DNA of 64,000 nt, taken from contig NZ_BANR01000010.1 in NCBI RefSeq assembly GCF_000332975.1, positions 124,001 through 188,000 on the forward strand, in the 5' to 3' direction. This document shows positions 8,871 through 17,354 of the stretch, one piece after another (the first letter of the stretch is position 1; the number at the start of each line of letters is the position of its first letter). A program made the position numbers and the translations under genes. Under the pieces are notes generated by a model. The model did not search any database and was not told where the DNA came from. It saw only the letters and a program-made list of their open reading frames with translations. This DNA comes from Gordonia aichiensis NBRC 108223. GTDB taxonomy: Bacteria > Actinomycetota > Actinomycetes > Mycobacteriales > Mycobacteriaceae.

Positions 8871-9929
8871 TCAGACGCCGGCGTCGACAAGGCCCGCACT
8901 GCGACGTGCATCGGCCAAGAAGCTCGTCACCAACCCGGGGTCGGCGTAGTACGGGTCACCGATTCCGTCGACGAGTCGTCTCCGGCTGTACTCGTAGAGC
9001 ACCGCGAGCTTCCACAGCGCGAGGGTGGTATACCAGGACAGATTGCCGAGGTCTCGGCCGCTGCGCCGGGCGTACCGGTCCATCAACTCGTCGCGACTCG
9101 GATATCCCTCTTCGAGCATCGCCGTACCCAGCGCCGCCGTCGGGTTGGGGTCGTGGCCGGACTCGGGCACCGTGGCGAGAAAGTACCCTATGTCGAGCAG
9201 CGGGTCGCCCAATGTCGCGAGCTCCCAATCCAGTACCGCGGCAACACGCCCTGGATGATCGGGTTCGAGTACGACGTTTCCGATCCGGTAATCGCAATGC
9301 ACCAGTGTTGCGTCGGATTCTGCCGGCGTATTGCTGAGCAGCCATTCATCGACGTCTGCGAATTCTTCTGGCGCAGAGCCATTCTCGTCGGCAATGAGAC
9401 GCCTCATGCGCGCAACGTGTCGGGCGTTGAACCCCTCGGGGCGCCCGAGATCTGCGAGGCCTGCCGCCCGCCAATCGACAGCATGTAGCGCCGCAAGGGT
9501 GTCTATCAGGCTGTCGCCCACCGCCCTGCGTTGCGTCGGGGTGTTCAGCGGCGATGGGGTTCTCGTCGTCACCACCGGTCCGGACGCAAACGACATCACG
9601 TACATCGGCACGTCCAGCACATCACGATTATCGGCGACGGCCAGTACCTTCGGTACGGGTACTGCGGTGTCGGACAACGCTGACATGATGCGCGCCTCCC
9701 GCAGCATGTCGTTGGCGCCCGGCGGAATCGGGGGCGGCGGTGGCCGCCGGACAACGACGGACTCGGTCCCGTTTGTGACGAGGTATGTGAGGTTGGAATG
9801 CCCGTCGCCGATCCGCCGCGTGGTGATGTCACCGCTCATGATGCGGTGCTCGGTGAGAAACCCACGCAGCCGGTGGAGGTCGGAATCGCTCCAGTCCCAG
9901 CCCGTCGTGTCGTCGGTCATCGCGGTCAC
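8871..9929 (-). CDS. Phosphotransferase-family (APH/ACAD10-like) protein
   Basis: 352 aa with aminoglycoside-phosphotransferase kinase fold. The nucleotide region includes GDGHSNLTYLV and the VVVRRPP lysine-equivalent strand. The catalytic loop is HCDYRIGN (Asp and Asn present) and the metal motif is LDWELATLGDP. Close relatives are fused or linked to acyl-CoA dehydrogenases (ACAD10/11), where they phosphorylate hydroxyacyl-CoAs. That role fits here next to three crotonase-fold genes but is inference. The GTG at 9929 overlaps the upstream gene's stop by four bases; an ATG at 9920 is an alternative. Antibiotic resistance is unlikely given the context. Confidence 0.82.
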   Translation of the reverse strand: MTAMTDDTTGWDWSDSDLHRLRGFLTEHRIMSGDITTRRIGDGHSNLTYLVTNGTESVVVRRPPPPPIPPGANDMLREARIMSALSDTAVPVPKVLAVADNRDVLDVPMYVMSFASGPVVTTRTPSPLNTPTQRRAVGDSLIDTLAALHAVDWRAAGLADLGRPEGFNARHVARMRRLIADENGSAPEEFADVDEWLLSNTPAESDATLVHCDYRIGNVVLEPDHPGRVAAVLDWELATLGDPLLDIGYFLATVPESGHDPNPTAALGTAMLEEGYPSRDELMDRYARRSGRDLGNLSWYTTLALWKLAVLYEYSRRRLVDGIGDPYYADPGLVTSFLADARRSAGLVDAGV

Positions 9930-10738
9930 CGACCTGTGAACTGCGGCGCGCGCTTCTCTTTGAATGCAGCAAGTGCCTCGGGCATGTCAGCTGTGCGAGT
10001 GAGCAGTGCTTGACCGCGGTTCTCGAGTTCGAGTGCCGCTTCGTAAGAACCTATTTCGGCGTTCCGCTGGATCGCCCGCTTGGACATGCGGACGCCGCCG
10101 GGGGAATTCTGCGCGATGAGCCGGGCCATGGCCATCGCCTCGTCGAGTAGTTGCTCCGAGGGGACCACATGATTGACCAGGCCGATACGCAACGCCTCGT
10201 CAGCCTTCACTATTCGCGCGGTGAAAGCGATCTCGGCAGCACGGGCGGGACCGACGAGTCGTGCCAGATTGAAGGACGTGCCCAGTTCGCCGATCGATAG
10301 GCCGACCTTCACGAAGGCGGCGCTGAGTTTGGCAGTGGGGGCCGCCAGCCGGATGTCGGCGGCGAGCGCGAGGGCGAACCCGCCTCCGGTTGCCGGCCCG
10401 TGGATGGCGGCGATCACCGGGAACGGAAGGTGGCGGATCGATTGGATACCGCCCGTCGCGGTTTCCTGGAACTTGAGGAACTCCCGCACACCCATCTCGG
10501 TGATGACCGAGATCTCGTCCAGGTCGAAGCCCGCACAGAAAGAACGCTCACCACTCCCGGTGACGATGAGCGCGCGTAAGCCGCTGTCACGCAGAGCGCG
10601 ACCCGCGACGAGATACTCATGGAACATCTCGACCGTCTGCGAATTCATACGGTCGGGACGATTCATCTGAAGCACGCCGATGCCGGATTCGGGCTCGGTG
10701 AAGGTAAGGGTGTTCAGGGAAGGAAAGTCAATGGTCAC
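9926..10738 (-). CDS. Crotonase-fold (EchA-like) protein lacking both hydratase glutamates
   Basis: 270 aa, GTG start. The fold markers GFDLDE, ATGGGFALALAADIR and ARLVGPARAAEIAFTARIV are present. At the positions of rat hydratase E144 and E164 the protein has Ala (GGGFAL) and a hydrophobic residue (AAFVKV), so it should not be a standard hydratase. A lone acid remains in SIGELGTS, near the third acid of dienoyl-CoA isomerase. It is a close paralog of the next gene (10772): both end with ALELENRGQALLTR then DMPEALAAFKEKR. Isomerase, hydrolase or thioesterase activity are the options; substrate unknown. Confidence 0.82.
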   Translation of the reverse strand: MTIDFPSLNTLTFTEPESGIGVLQMNRPDRMNSQTVEMFHEYLVAGRALRDSGLRALIVTGSGERSFCAGFDLDEISVITEMGVREFLKFQETATGGIQSIRHLPFPVIAAIHGPATGGGFALALAADIRLAAPTAKLSAAFVKVGLSIGELGTSFNLARLVGPARAAEIAFTARIVKADEALRIGLVNHVVPSEQLLDEAMAMARLIAQNSPGGVRMSKRAIQRNAEIGSYEAALELENRGQALLTRTADMPEALAAFKEKRAPQFTGR

Positions 10739-10771
10739 GTGCGCCTACCTGGCTCGATGAATGGACGTCGG

Positions 10772-11581
10772 TCAGTTGCCCTGGAAGACCGGCGGGCGCT
10801 TTTCCTTGAACGCGGCCAGAGCTTCGGGCATATCCGTGCTGCGGGTTAGCAACGCCTGACCGCGATTCTCGAGTTCGAGAGCCGCGGCGTACGAACCGAC
10901 TTCGAGATTCGCCTGCAGAGCCCGCTTTGAAAGTTGAACCCCACCAGGTGAGTTCGCGACGATCTGCTCGGCGAGTGCCAGTGCGTCAGCGACAGGATCG
11001 TCGTCGGCCACCCAGTTGACGAGCCCGAGCTCCTCTGCTTCTGAAGCTTCGACGATCCGACCGGTGAAACAGATCTCGCTCGTCTTGGCGGGTCCGATCA
11101 AACGAGTCAGCAGCCACGACGTTCCGAGGTCTCCCGCGGACAGCCCGATGCGCACGAAGGCTGCGTTGAATTTGGCTGCAGGGCCGCCGATCCGGATGTC
11201 TGCTGCCAACGAGAGAGAGAATCCCCCGCCTGCAGCGGCACCGTTGACGGCCGCGATGACAGGCACTCGCACCGATCTGATCGCCGCAAGCGCACGAGCC
11301 GCGCGTTCCTGCTGATCGAGCATGCCCAACGCGCCGAGATTGGGCAGTTCGTCAGCATCGGCGAGGTCGTACCCCGAACAGAACGCCTTGCCTGCGCCGG
11401 TCAGAATGACGACTCGTAGGTCGTCCTCGGCGCCGAGGTCCCAGGCGAGCTGCTCGAGCTCGACAAACATGGCATTGGTCATCGCGTTGTATCGGTCTGG
11501 ACGGTTCAGGGTGACCACAACGATCCCCGGCTTGACCTCTTCGGCAAGCAGGGTCTCCATCTGTCGGTCTAGTGCCTTCAT
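10772..11581 (-). CDS. Crotonase-fold (EchA-like) protein, tandem paralog
   Basis: 269 aa, ATG. Same architecture and C-terminus as the gene at 9926 (33 bp downstream), so this is a tandem duplication that has diverged in its N-terminal half. Oxyanion-hole elements FCSGYDLAD and AAGGGFSLSLAADIR are intact. The two hydratase glutamates are replaced (Ser after GGGF, Val in AAFVRIG). An Asp is kept in SAGDLGTSW where dienoyl-CoA isomerases have their third acid. Double-bond isomerisation is more plausible than hydration. Second gene of the 12405 operon. Confidence 0.82.
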   Translation of the reverse strand: MKALDRQMETLLAEEVKPGIVVVTLNRPDRYNAMTNAMFVELEQLAWDLGAEDDLRVVILTGAGKAFCSGYDLADADELPNLGALGMLDQQERAARALAAIRSVRVPVIAAVNGAAAGGGFSLSLAADIRIGGPAAKFNAAFVRIGLSAGDLGTSWLLTRLIGPAKTSEICFTGRIVEASEAEELGLVNWVADDDPVADALALAEQIVANSPGGVQLSKRALQANLEVGSYAAALELENRGQALLTRSTDMPEALAAFKEKRPPVFQGN

Positions 11582-11622
11582 TCACGAACTCCTCAGTAGA
11601 GCGGCAGGGGTGACCTCGAGCA

Positions 11623-12405
11623 TCAGCGGAACTCGGGCTTACGCTTGTCGACGAAGGCTCGGATGCCTTCGGCCGCCTCTCCGTCCTCGAAAAGTTGCTG
11701 GATCTGCTCAACCTCGACCCGCGATCCCTCGGCGAGAGGAGAGTCGAACGCAGCATCGACGGTCCGCACCACCGCCAACTGCGCAGGTAGCGAGGGCCCG
11801 ATGAGCTGATCCGCGAGTTCACGCGCCGCCACTGTCACGTCACCGTCGGTGAGCCGATCAACGAGGCCGATGCGATAGGCCTCGTCCGCGGATACCTGCC
11901 GCGCGGTCAGCATGATGTCGAGCGCACGCCCACGGCCAACGAGACGCGGAAGACGTTGCGTTCCGCCCGCACCCGGAATCAAACCGAGTTTCACCTCTGG
12001 TAGACCGAAACGGCCATTGGGCCCCGCCACACGCAGTGTGCAGGCCATGGCCAGTTCGAGCCCGCCACCGAGCGCCACACCATCGACGGCCGCAACCGAG
12101 ATCCAGGGGGAAGCAGCAAGCCTGTCGTTCACCTCACGCATCTTGTCGCCGTAGGCAGTGAAGCTTGCCGCATCGATGGATGAGAGGTGCTTGATGTCGG
12201 CACCAGCGGCAAAAAACCCTGGGATCGCCGACCTGATCACCATGACCTTCACATCGCCCGCTTTCTCAGCGGCATCCATCGCCGAGTGCAGTCCATCCAG
12301 GAGCGGAATACCGAGTGCGTTGGCAGGAGACCGCTCCAGGGTGACCTCACTGATCCCTGGCGACACCGTCGTCGAGGTCACCACATCTTGCGCCTGATCT
12401 GCCAT
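11623..12405 (-). CDS. Enoyl-CoA hydratase, canonical crotonase
   Basis: 260 aa from the ATG at 12405 (GAGGACGG upstream); a longer reading from 12426 is less likely. Both catalytic glutamates are present: E118 in GGGLELAM and E137 in GLPEVKLG. The [17 protein letters not shown] signature follows, so syn hydration of a 2-enoyl-CoA is expected. It is the only crotonase in this operon with full hydratase chemistry, and is the best local candidate for a BadK-like step on a cyclic enoyl-CoA. First gene of a five-gene minus-strand operon. On its strand TTGACT (12488-12483) could be the -35, with TACGTT 18 bp downstream as -10. Confidence 0.87.
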   Translation of the reverse strand: MADQAQDVVTSTTVSPGISEVTLERSPANALGIPLLDGLHSAMDAAEKAGDVKVMVIRSAIPGFFAAGADIKHLSSIDAASFTAYGDKMREVNDRLAASPWISVAAVDGVALGGGLELAMACTLRVAGPNGRFGLPEVKLGLIPGAGGTQRLPRLVGRGRALDIMLTARQVSADEAYRIGLVDRLTDGDVTVAARELADQLIGPSLPAQLAVVRTVDAAFDSPLAEGSRVEVEQIQQLFEDGEAAEGIRAFVDKRKPEFR

Positions 12406-12496
12406 ACCGTCCTCACGTCCGCTCATCCTGCCGCGCCTGACACGCCCACTGTTCCCTCGAACGTAACGACACCCCCTATTTCAAGTCAACCATTAT

Positions 12497-12511
12497 TTTG
12501 GTACGACCAAA
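12497..12511. promoter_or_regulatory. FadR-like operator 1 in the ECH/GntR divergent promoter
   Basis: TTTGGTACGACCAAA, a perfect TTTGGT/ACCAAA inverted repeat with three central bases. It lies just upstream of the probable -35 of the 12405 operon. The same core GGTACGACC recurs 71 bp away at 12571. Confidence 0.7.
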
Positions 12512-12570
12512 TGTCCGCACCGACGCGCCACAGCACAGGTCGCATGCAACGTCGAACTGCTGGTAAATTC

Positions 12571-12579
12571 GGTACGACC
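12571..12579. promoter_or_regulatory. FadR-like operator 2, 25 bp before the GntR start
   Basis: GGTACGACC, identical in core to the site at 12500-12508 and 71 bp from it, close to seven helical turns. Its position just before the regulator gene suggests autoregulation. Confidence 0.65.
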
Positions 12580-12603
12580 ATAAATACGGAAAGCAGGTTG
12601 TTC

Positions 12604-13368
12604 ATGTCCGAGTCGAGCGCGGTCGCACGACACCCGGTTCAATTGCAGCCGATGCAGGTACCGAAAGCGTCGGATGTGCTCGCCAATGATCTGCGTGAGC
12701 GCATTCTTCGTGGTGAATTCCCCGCGGGCACCGCACTCCCACCCGAACGCGAATTGGTCACGCAGACCCGTATGAGCCGAACCACCGTACGCGAGGCGTT
12801 GCGAATCCTCGAAGTACAGGGGCTTGTGGTGATCAAGACAGGTCGGTCCGGCGGCGCCTTCGTCCAGCAACCGGGTGGCGACTCCGTCGCGACCTCTGTC
12901 AACCTGCTGATCCGCGGACAGCAGCTACGCCTGACTGACCTCCTGGAGACCCGCGAGGCGATCGAGCCTGCCTGCGCCGGGCTCGCGGCAAAGTATCGCA
13001 ACGACGACGATATCGCGGCGCTCGAAGCGGCGAACAGCACCATCGGAGATCTTCAGGCACCGCTCGAGGGATTCCTGAGGGCCAACGTGGAGTGGCACAT
13101 CGGAGTTGCAGTTGCCAGCCACAACGAACTGCTGACCGGCTTCATGACCGCCCTGTCGAACGCCATTTACAGCTCGACAGAGAACAAGGCCTTCGTCGAC
13201 GACGACGTGCGCAAGACGACATTCAAGGCACACAAAACCATCACCGACGCGATCCGCTCAGGTGACAGTGCAGCGGCCACAAGGCGTATGACAAAGCATG
13301 TGCACGGCTACGCCGAAGCCGTCGTGCAGGTCGAACAGCGTACCGAGATCGAGTTACGCGACGCGTAA
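12604..13368 (+). CDS. GntR-family transcriptional regulator (FadR/FCD type)
   Basis: 254 aa. The frame is open further upstream, but the ATG at 12604 with GGAAAGCAGG before it gives the normal FadR-type N-terminus and leaves the promoter outside the gene. Winged HTH about residues 20-85 (ERILRGEFPAGTALPPERE, then MSRTTVREALRIL). FCD domain about 105-235 with ETREAIEPACAGLA, NVEWHIGVA, FKAHKTI and KHVHGYAEA, giving the histidines of an acid or metal pocket. Two GGTACGACC palindromes in its promoter fit the TGGT-N3-ACCA operators known for this family, so self-control and control of the divergent crotonase operon are likely. Similar sites elsewhere hint at a wider regulon. Confidence 0.88.
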   Translation: MSESSAVARHPVQLQPMQVPKASDVLANDLRERILRGEFPAGTALPPERELVTQTRMSRTTVREALRILEVQGLVVIKTGRSGGAFVQQPGGDSVATSVNLLIRGQQLRLTDLLETREAIEPACAGLAAKYRNDDDIAALEAANSTIGDLQAPLEGFLRANVEWHIGVAVASHNELLTGFMTALSNAIYSSTENKAFVDDDVRKTTFKAHKTITDAIRSGDSAAATRRMTKHVHGYAEAVVQVEQRTEIELRDA

Positions 13369-13399
13369 GGCCCCTGCAGCGCTGGGCCCGGGTGCGACC

Positions 13400-14452
13400 T
13401 CAATCAACCAACGACGGCGCGCCGAGGTACTGCCGGAGGCCTGCGAGGATATGGCGGTTGGTGGCGCGGGTCTCTGTATCCGTCAAACCCCAGGGTGGGG
13501 CGATCAGATCGAGATGGTCGAATCCCTCAGGAATGGCAGCCAGTGCATCCGGAAAGTCCGCAGGCGTACACGCGATTCCGATCGTGTCGATCATGTCATC
13601 GGTGACGGCGGCGATGACACCAGCGGTGTCGCGCTCACGCGCCGCCGCCCGAATACGCTGCTGGTCAGCACTCCATCCGTGCAGTTCGAATAGTCTGTCG
13701 TAGACCCGCGATGCGGCGTATTGCCCTATGGCGAACGCCACCTGGCGGCGAGCCTTGTCGATGTCGTCGTCGATACCGCACATACGGATCCCCATGATCG
13801 TGATGTCGGATGGGTGACGTCCAGCGAGCCCGGCGCCTTTCGACAATTCCTCGGCGACCGGGCCGCGGACATAGTCGGCCGTGTACATGGGGTGGCCGAC
13901 GAGCCCATCGGCATGCTGCCCTGCAGTGCGCAACATCAGCTTGTTGACGCCCGCAACCCAGATCGGGATCTCTGGCCGCACCGGCTCGGGAACATCGGAG
14001 GTCGGCCGGATATGGATCTGATAGAACCGTCCGTCGTGGTCGACCGGCCCCTCGTGCAGACGCCAAAGCTGCTTGAGCACGGTCACGAGTTCCGCCATAC
14101 GGGCAGCCGGCGCCTCCCCGCTGACCCCGTGCCAGGCCTCCATCATCTTCGGCGTGCCGTTCCCGAGTCCGAGAATAATTCGGCCGCCGGATAATTCGTC
14201 GAGATCGCGGGCTTCTGCTGCCCACATCAGAGGGCTGCGGCCCACACCGTACGCGATGTTGGTTCCGATCGATATCGCGTCGGTTCCAGCAGCAAGCATC
14301 GCCATGGGAACCGTCGCCGAGCGACTGTACAGCTCACTCGTCCATACGGCTGTGCATCCGATCTCCTCGGCCTCGCGCGCCAGGTCGACCATGGTGGTGA
14401 ACCGCTCCCGGCCGGTTCCGACGCCGAATGCATTGACCCCGAATGTCGTCAT
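13400..14452 (-). CDS. Luciferase-like (LLM class) F420/flavin-dependent oxidoreductase
   Basis: 350 aa from the ATG at 14452, which has AAAGGA eight bases upstream; an ATG at 14473 is the longer option without an SD. The bacterial-luciferase-like TIM barrel shows AEEIGCTAVWTSE, TNIAYGVGRSPLMWA, SGGRIILGLGNGTPKMME and PIWVAGVNKLM. Many actinobacterial members use coenzyme F420, others FMN; the cofactor cannot be fixed by eye. Last gene of the seven-gene operon starting at 20520, after the BadI/MenB-like hydrolase. A reductase for an alpha-beta unsaturated or ketone intermediate, or a Baeyer-Villiger-like step, are both conceivable. Confidence 0.82.
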   Translation of the reverse strand: MTTFGVNAFGVGTGRERFTTMVDLAREAEEIGCTAVWTSELYSRSATVPMAMLAAGTDAISIGTNIAYGVGRSPLMWAAEARDLDELSGGRIILGLGNGTPKMMEAWHGVSGEAPAARMAELVTVLKQLWRLHEGPVDHDGRFYQIHIRPTSDVPEPVRPEIPIWVAGVNKLMLRTAGQHADGLVGHPMYTADYVRGPVAEELSKGAGLAGRHPSDITIMGIRMCGIDDDIDKARRQVAFAIGQYAASRVYDRLFELHGWSADQQRIRAAARERDTAGVIAAVTDDMIDTIGIACTPADFPDALAAIPEGFDHLDLIAPPWGLTDTETRATNRHILAGLRQYLGAPSLVD

Positions 14453-14476
14453 CTCTCTGGTCCTTTCACTCATACG

Positions 14477-15337
14477 TCACGACCGGCGCGGGAACTTGCC
14501 GAAGTCCGGCTGCCGCTTGGCCTTGAATGCCTCGCGTCCCTCCTTGGCCTCGTCAGTGGAGTAGAAGAGCAGGTTCGTATCGTGCGCGAGTTGCTGAATG
14601 CCGGCCAAACCGTCTTCTGCGGCATGGAAACTCGCCTTCATCAGACGAAGGGCCATCGGTGACAGGGCAAGCATCTCTCGGCACCAACCGACCGTTTCGG
14701 ACTCCAGCTGCGCCAGCGGCACCACTGTGTTGACCAAGCCCATCTCCAACGCTTGTTCAGCGGTGTACTGACGACACAGAAACCAGATCTCCTTGGCTTT
14801 ACGCTGGCCGACGATATCTGCCAGCAGCCCGGCACCGAAGCCTCCGTCGAACGAGCCGACACGCGGCCCGACCTGACCGAGGCGCGCATTGTCGGCCGCG
14901 ATCGTCAGGTCGCACACTATCTGCAGCACGTGTCCGCCACCGATGGCGTATCCGGCCACCATGGCGACAACAGGTTTCGGCAGGCGACGGATCTGCACCT
15001 GCAGATCCGTGACATGGAATCGTCCCACTGCGCGGGGATCGTCCGGCTCGGTGAGATAGCCGGTATCGCCTCGCACACGTTGATCACCACCGGAACAGAA
15101 GGCTTTCTCTCCCTCACCGGTCAAGATGATCACACCGATAGAGGGATCCTCACGGGCAGCCGTCAATGCGTCAGAGATCTCCATGAGGGTCTGTGGCCGA
15201 AAGGCATTGTGCACCTCGGGCCGGCAGATGGTGATCTTCGCGATACCGTCGTCGGTGCGGGAGTAGTCGACGTCGTCGTAACGACGGACCGTCGACCACT
15301 CCACCACTCCGGACCCGCTCGAGTGGCCGGAACTCAT
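14477..15337 (-). CDS. BadI/MenB-like crotonase; probable alicyclic ring-cleavage hydrolase
   Basis: 286 aa. Contains [31 protein letters not shown] and [18 protein letters not shown], the MenB/BadI signature, and ends [14 protein letters not shown] like that group. The ATG overlaps the stop of the BadH-like gene by four bases (ATGA), so the two are translated together. That BadH-BadI pairing is the one that oxidises and hydrolytically opens the ring in cyclohexanecarboxyl-CoA degradation. Naphthoate synthesis (MenB) is unlikely because no menaquinone genes are present. It diverges clearly from the copy at 4808, so the two may act on different ring or chain intermediates. Confidence 0.8.
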   Translation of the reverse strand: MSSGHSSGSGVVEWSTVRRYDDVDYSRTDDGIAKITICRPEVHNAFRPQTLMEISDALTAAREDPSIGVIILTGEGEKAFCSGGDQRVRGDTGYLTEPDDPRAVGRFHVTDLQVQIRRLPKPVVAMVAGYAIGGGHVLQIVCDLTIAADNARLGQVGPRVGSFDGGFGAGLLADIVGQRKAKEIWFLCRQYTAEQALEMGLVNTVVPLAQLESETVGWCREMLALSPMALRLMKASFHAAEDGLAGIQQLAHDTNLLFYSTDEAKEGREAFKAKRQPDFGKFPRRS

Positions 15338-16092
15338 GCCATGGTCAGTCCACCGCTGACCGAGAGCGTCTGTCCGGTGATATAGCCCGTCTCGTCGGAG
15401 GCGAAGAATGCCACTGCAGCAGCGATGTCAGATGGCGCTGCGAGTCGCTTCATCGGCACAGCGCGGGTCATGCCGCCGAGTACCTTGTCGGCGTCCTGCC
15501 CGGAGTTGTTCGCGAACTTGCGCAGCGCTGGAGTATCGGTGGGACCGGGGCACACGGTGTTGACCGTGACACCCTTGGTTGCCACCTCACGGGCGAGGGT
15601 CTTCGTGAACGCGATGATGCCGCCCTTGGCGCCCGAATACACGGCCTCGAGCGACGAACCGACGCGCCCCGCATCCGATCCGATGTTGACGACACGGCCG
15701 AAACCCCGCTCGATCATCCCGGGGACGACGGTGTGATTGACGCGTAGCGCACCCTTGAAGTTGATGTCGAGGATCTTGTTCCAGAAGTCCTCGGTGGTGT
15801 CGAGAAACTTCATGAAGTCATCCCAGCCGGCATTGTTCACGGCGACCTCGACCGGACCGAGATCGGACTCGATCTTGGCCACTGCGGCTTTCACTGATTC
15901 GGTGTCGGTGACATCGATCGGCACGGCGATCGCTTCTCCGCCTGCGGCCACGATCTCCTTCGCGGTCTGCTGCGCCACTTCCAGATTCAGGTCGGCGACC
16001 GCTACGCGGAAGCCGGCATCGCCGAGTTTTCGCGAGATGCCCTCACCGATCCCCTGTGCTCCACCGGTGACCAGCGCGACTCGATTACTCAT
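15334..16092 (-). CDS. BadH-like SDR (2-hydroxycyclohexanecarboxyl-CoA dehydrogenase type)
   Basis: 252 aa from the ATG at 16092 (AAAGGA ten bases upstream; a TTG at 16101 is possible). The cofactor motif is TGGAQGIG and the active site is S139, Y152, K156 (YSGAK). Two stretches are characteristic of BadH as I know it: [12 protein letters not shown], with Trp-Asp after NNAG, and [18 protein letters not shown], ending [12 protein letters not shown]. BadH oxidises 2-hydroxycyclohexanecarboxyl-CoA to the 2-keto ester with NAD, feeding BadI. It is coupled to the BadI/MenB-like gene. The ring here could carry extra substituents such as an isopropenyl group. Confidence 0.82.
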   Translation of the reverse strand: MSNRVALVTGGAQGIGEGISRKLGDAGFRVAVADLNLEVAQQTAKEIVAAGGEAIAVPIDVTDTESVKAAVAKIESDLGPVEVAVNNAGWDDFMKFLDTTEDFWNKILDINFKGALRVNHTVVPGMIERGFGRVVNIGSDAGRVGSSLEAVYSGAKGGIIAFTKTLAREVATKGVTVNTVCPGPTDTPALRKFANNSGQDADKVLGGMTRAVPMKRLAAPSDIAAAVAFFASDETGYITGQTLSVSGGLTMA

Positions 16093-16124
16093 GTGTCTCA
16101 ATCCTTTCGATGATGTTTGCGATG

Positions 16125-17354
16125 TCAGGATGCGGAGCGAACCGCACCCGCGAGTTCGTCGCGGAATTCGGGAGCCGCGATGTTGATCAGCCGCCGACGC
16201 CGTTCGGCGAGCGGCTGTCCACGAAGATGGGCGATTCCGTGTTCGGTGACCACACAGTCGACGTCGGCGCGCGCAGTGGTGACCACTCCCTCATCGAGGC
16301 CGAACTTGATGGACGACCTCCCGCGCATCGTGGATCGCAACGCGATGATCGACCGTTTTCCGGTCAGCGCTGCCGATCTCGCGAAATCAACCTGGCCACC
16401 AACAGCACCTAGGTAAGCGCCGCGGCTGACCTCGGCTCCGACCTGGCCGGTGAGATCGACCTCGATCGCGAAGTTCACCGCGACCAAAGAACTCAGCTGT
16501 GAGAGTACCTGCGGGGCATGGGTGTAACTGGTGGGCCGGAACAGGAAGGGAAGATCACAGACGCGGTTGTAGAGATCCGCAGAGCCGAGTGCGGTGCCGG
16601 CGACCGCGAGCCCGACGTCGACCTGCTTGCGACTACCGGTGACGACTCCCTTGTCGATCAGTCGCAGAACACCGTCGGTAACCATGCCGGAATGCACACC
16701 GAGGTCCCGGTGCCCCGACAGTGCGTCGAGGACCGCGGCCCCCATCGAGCCGATACCAACCTGGATGGTGTCGCCATCGTCGATCAACTCGGCGATATGG
16801 CCGGCAATCATCCGATCCAGGTCGCCGGGAGCTCGTGTCGCCTCTTCTTGTAAGGGACGGTCGGTCTCGACGGTCGCGGTGAACCGACTCACCGGGATTC
16901 GAGGCGATCCCGGTACCGCTGGCATCTGCCTGTTGATCTCGGCGAACAGCATCGACGTGTGCTCGAGCGCGTCAGCCATATAGTCGACGCCGATACCCAA
17001 TGAGCACATTCCATCGCGGTCCGGCGGCGACACCTGCAACAGGCCGGCGTCACACGGAAGACGATGCTCGGCGAACATGCGCGGCAGTGCAGAGTAATGA
17101 CAGGGAACGACTTCGAGTTGGTCTGTGTCACCTAGCGCCCGAAGCGCCCCCAATCCGCCATAGGACACCATGACATCCCCGGGCGAGATCGCCTGGGCCA
17201 GCTGATCGTTCCAGCTGAGTCCGGTGAACAGCCGCAGCGGCCCCGATGATGAGGCCTGAGCCATCAACTGGTCGACCAGCGGCCGTGGTTCGGCTGCGGC
17301 CTGGCTCCACCAGACACCCATGCCGGGTGTGAGCAACCGATCGAAGTCGATCAT
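16125..17354 (-). CDS. Acetyl-CoA hydrolase/CoA-transferase family protein, catalytic Glu replaced
   Basis: 409 aa, family I CoA-transferase of the acetyl-CoA hydrolase/4-hydroxybutyrate CoA-transferase type. The C-terminal signature DVDCVVTEHGIAHLRGQPL and RRLINIAAPEFRDEL are clear. Canonical members form a glutamyl-CoA adduct at the Glu of an HTEM-like motif; here the matching segment is GVHSGMVTDG, with Gly. I recall similar HSGM forms in other actinobacteria, so this may be a subfamily rather than a defect. Its ATG directly abuts the thiolase stop. A role in moving CoA between the pathway acid and a chain-cleavage product is likely but unproven. Confidence 0.8.
   Translation of the reverse strand: MIDFDRLLTPGMGVWWSQAAAEPRPLVDQLMAQASSSGPLRLFTGLSWNDQLAQAISPGDVMVSYGGLGALRALGDTDQLEVVPCHYSALPRMFAEHRLPCDAGLLQVSPPDRDGMCSLGIGVDYMADALEHTSMLFAEINRQMPAVPGSPRIPVSRFTATVETDRPLQEEATRAPGDLDRMIAGHIAELIDDGDTIQVGIGSMGAAVLDALSGHRDLGVHSGMVTDGVLRLIDKGVVTGSRKQVDVGLAVAGTALGSADLYNRVCDLPFLFRPTSYTHAPQVLSQLSSLVAVNFAIEVDLTGQVGAEVSRGAYLGAVGGQVDFARSAALTGKRSIIALRSTMRGRSSIKFGLDEGVVTTARADVDCVVTEHGIAHLRGQPLAERRRRLINIAAPEFRDELAGAVRSAS

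Noticed and set aside
8871..9929. Aminoglycoside resistance gene
   Set aside because: The kinase fold is shared, but the sequence style and the operon with crotonases fit the ACAD10-like APH group instead.
14477..15337. MenB (menaquinone biosynthesis) for the GGDQ-type crotonases
   Set aside because: No other men gene is present, and coupling to a BadH-like SDR and CoA enzymes favours ring cleavage. Not excluded by sequence alone.
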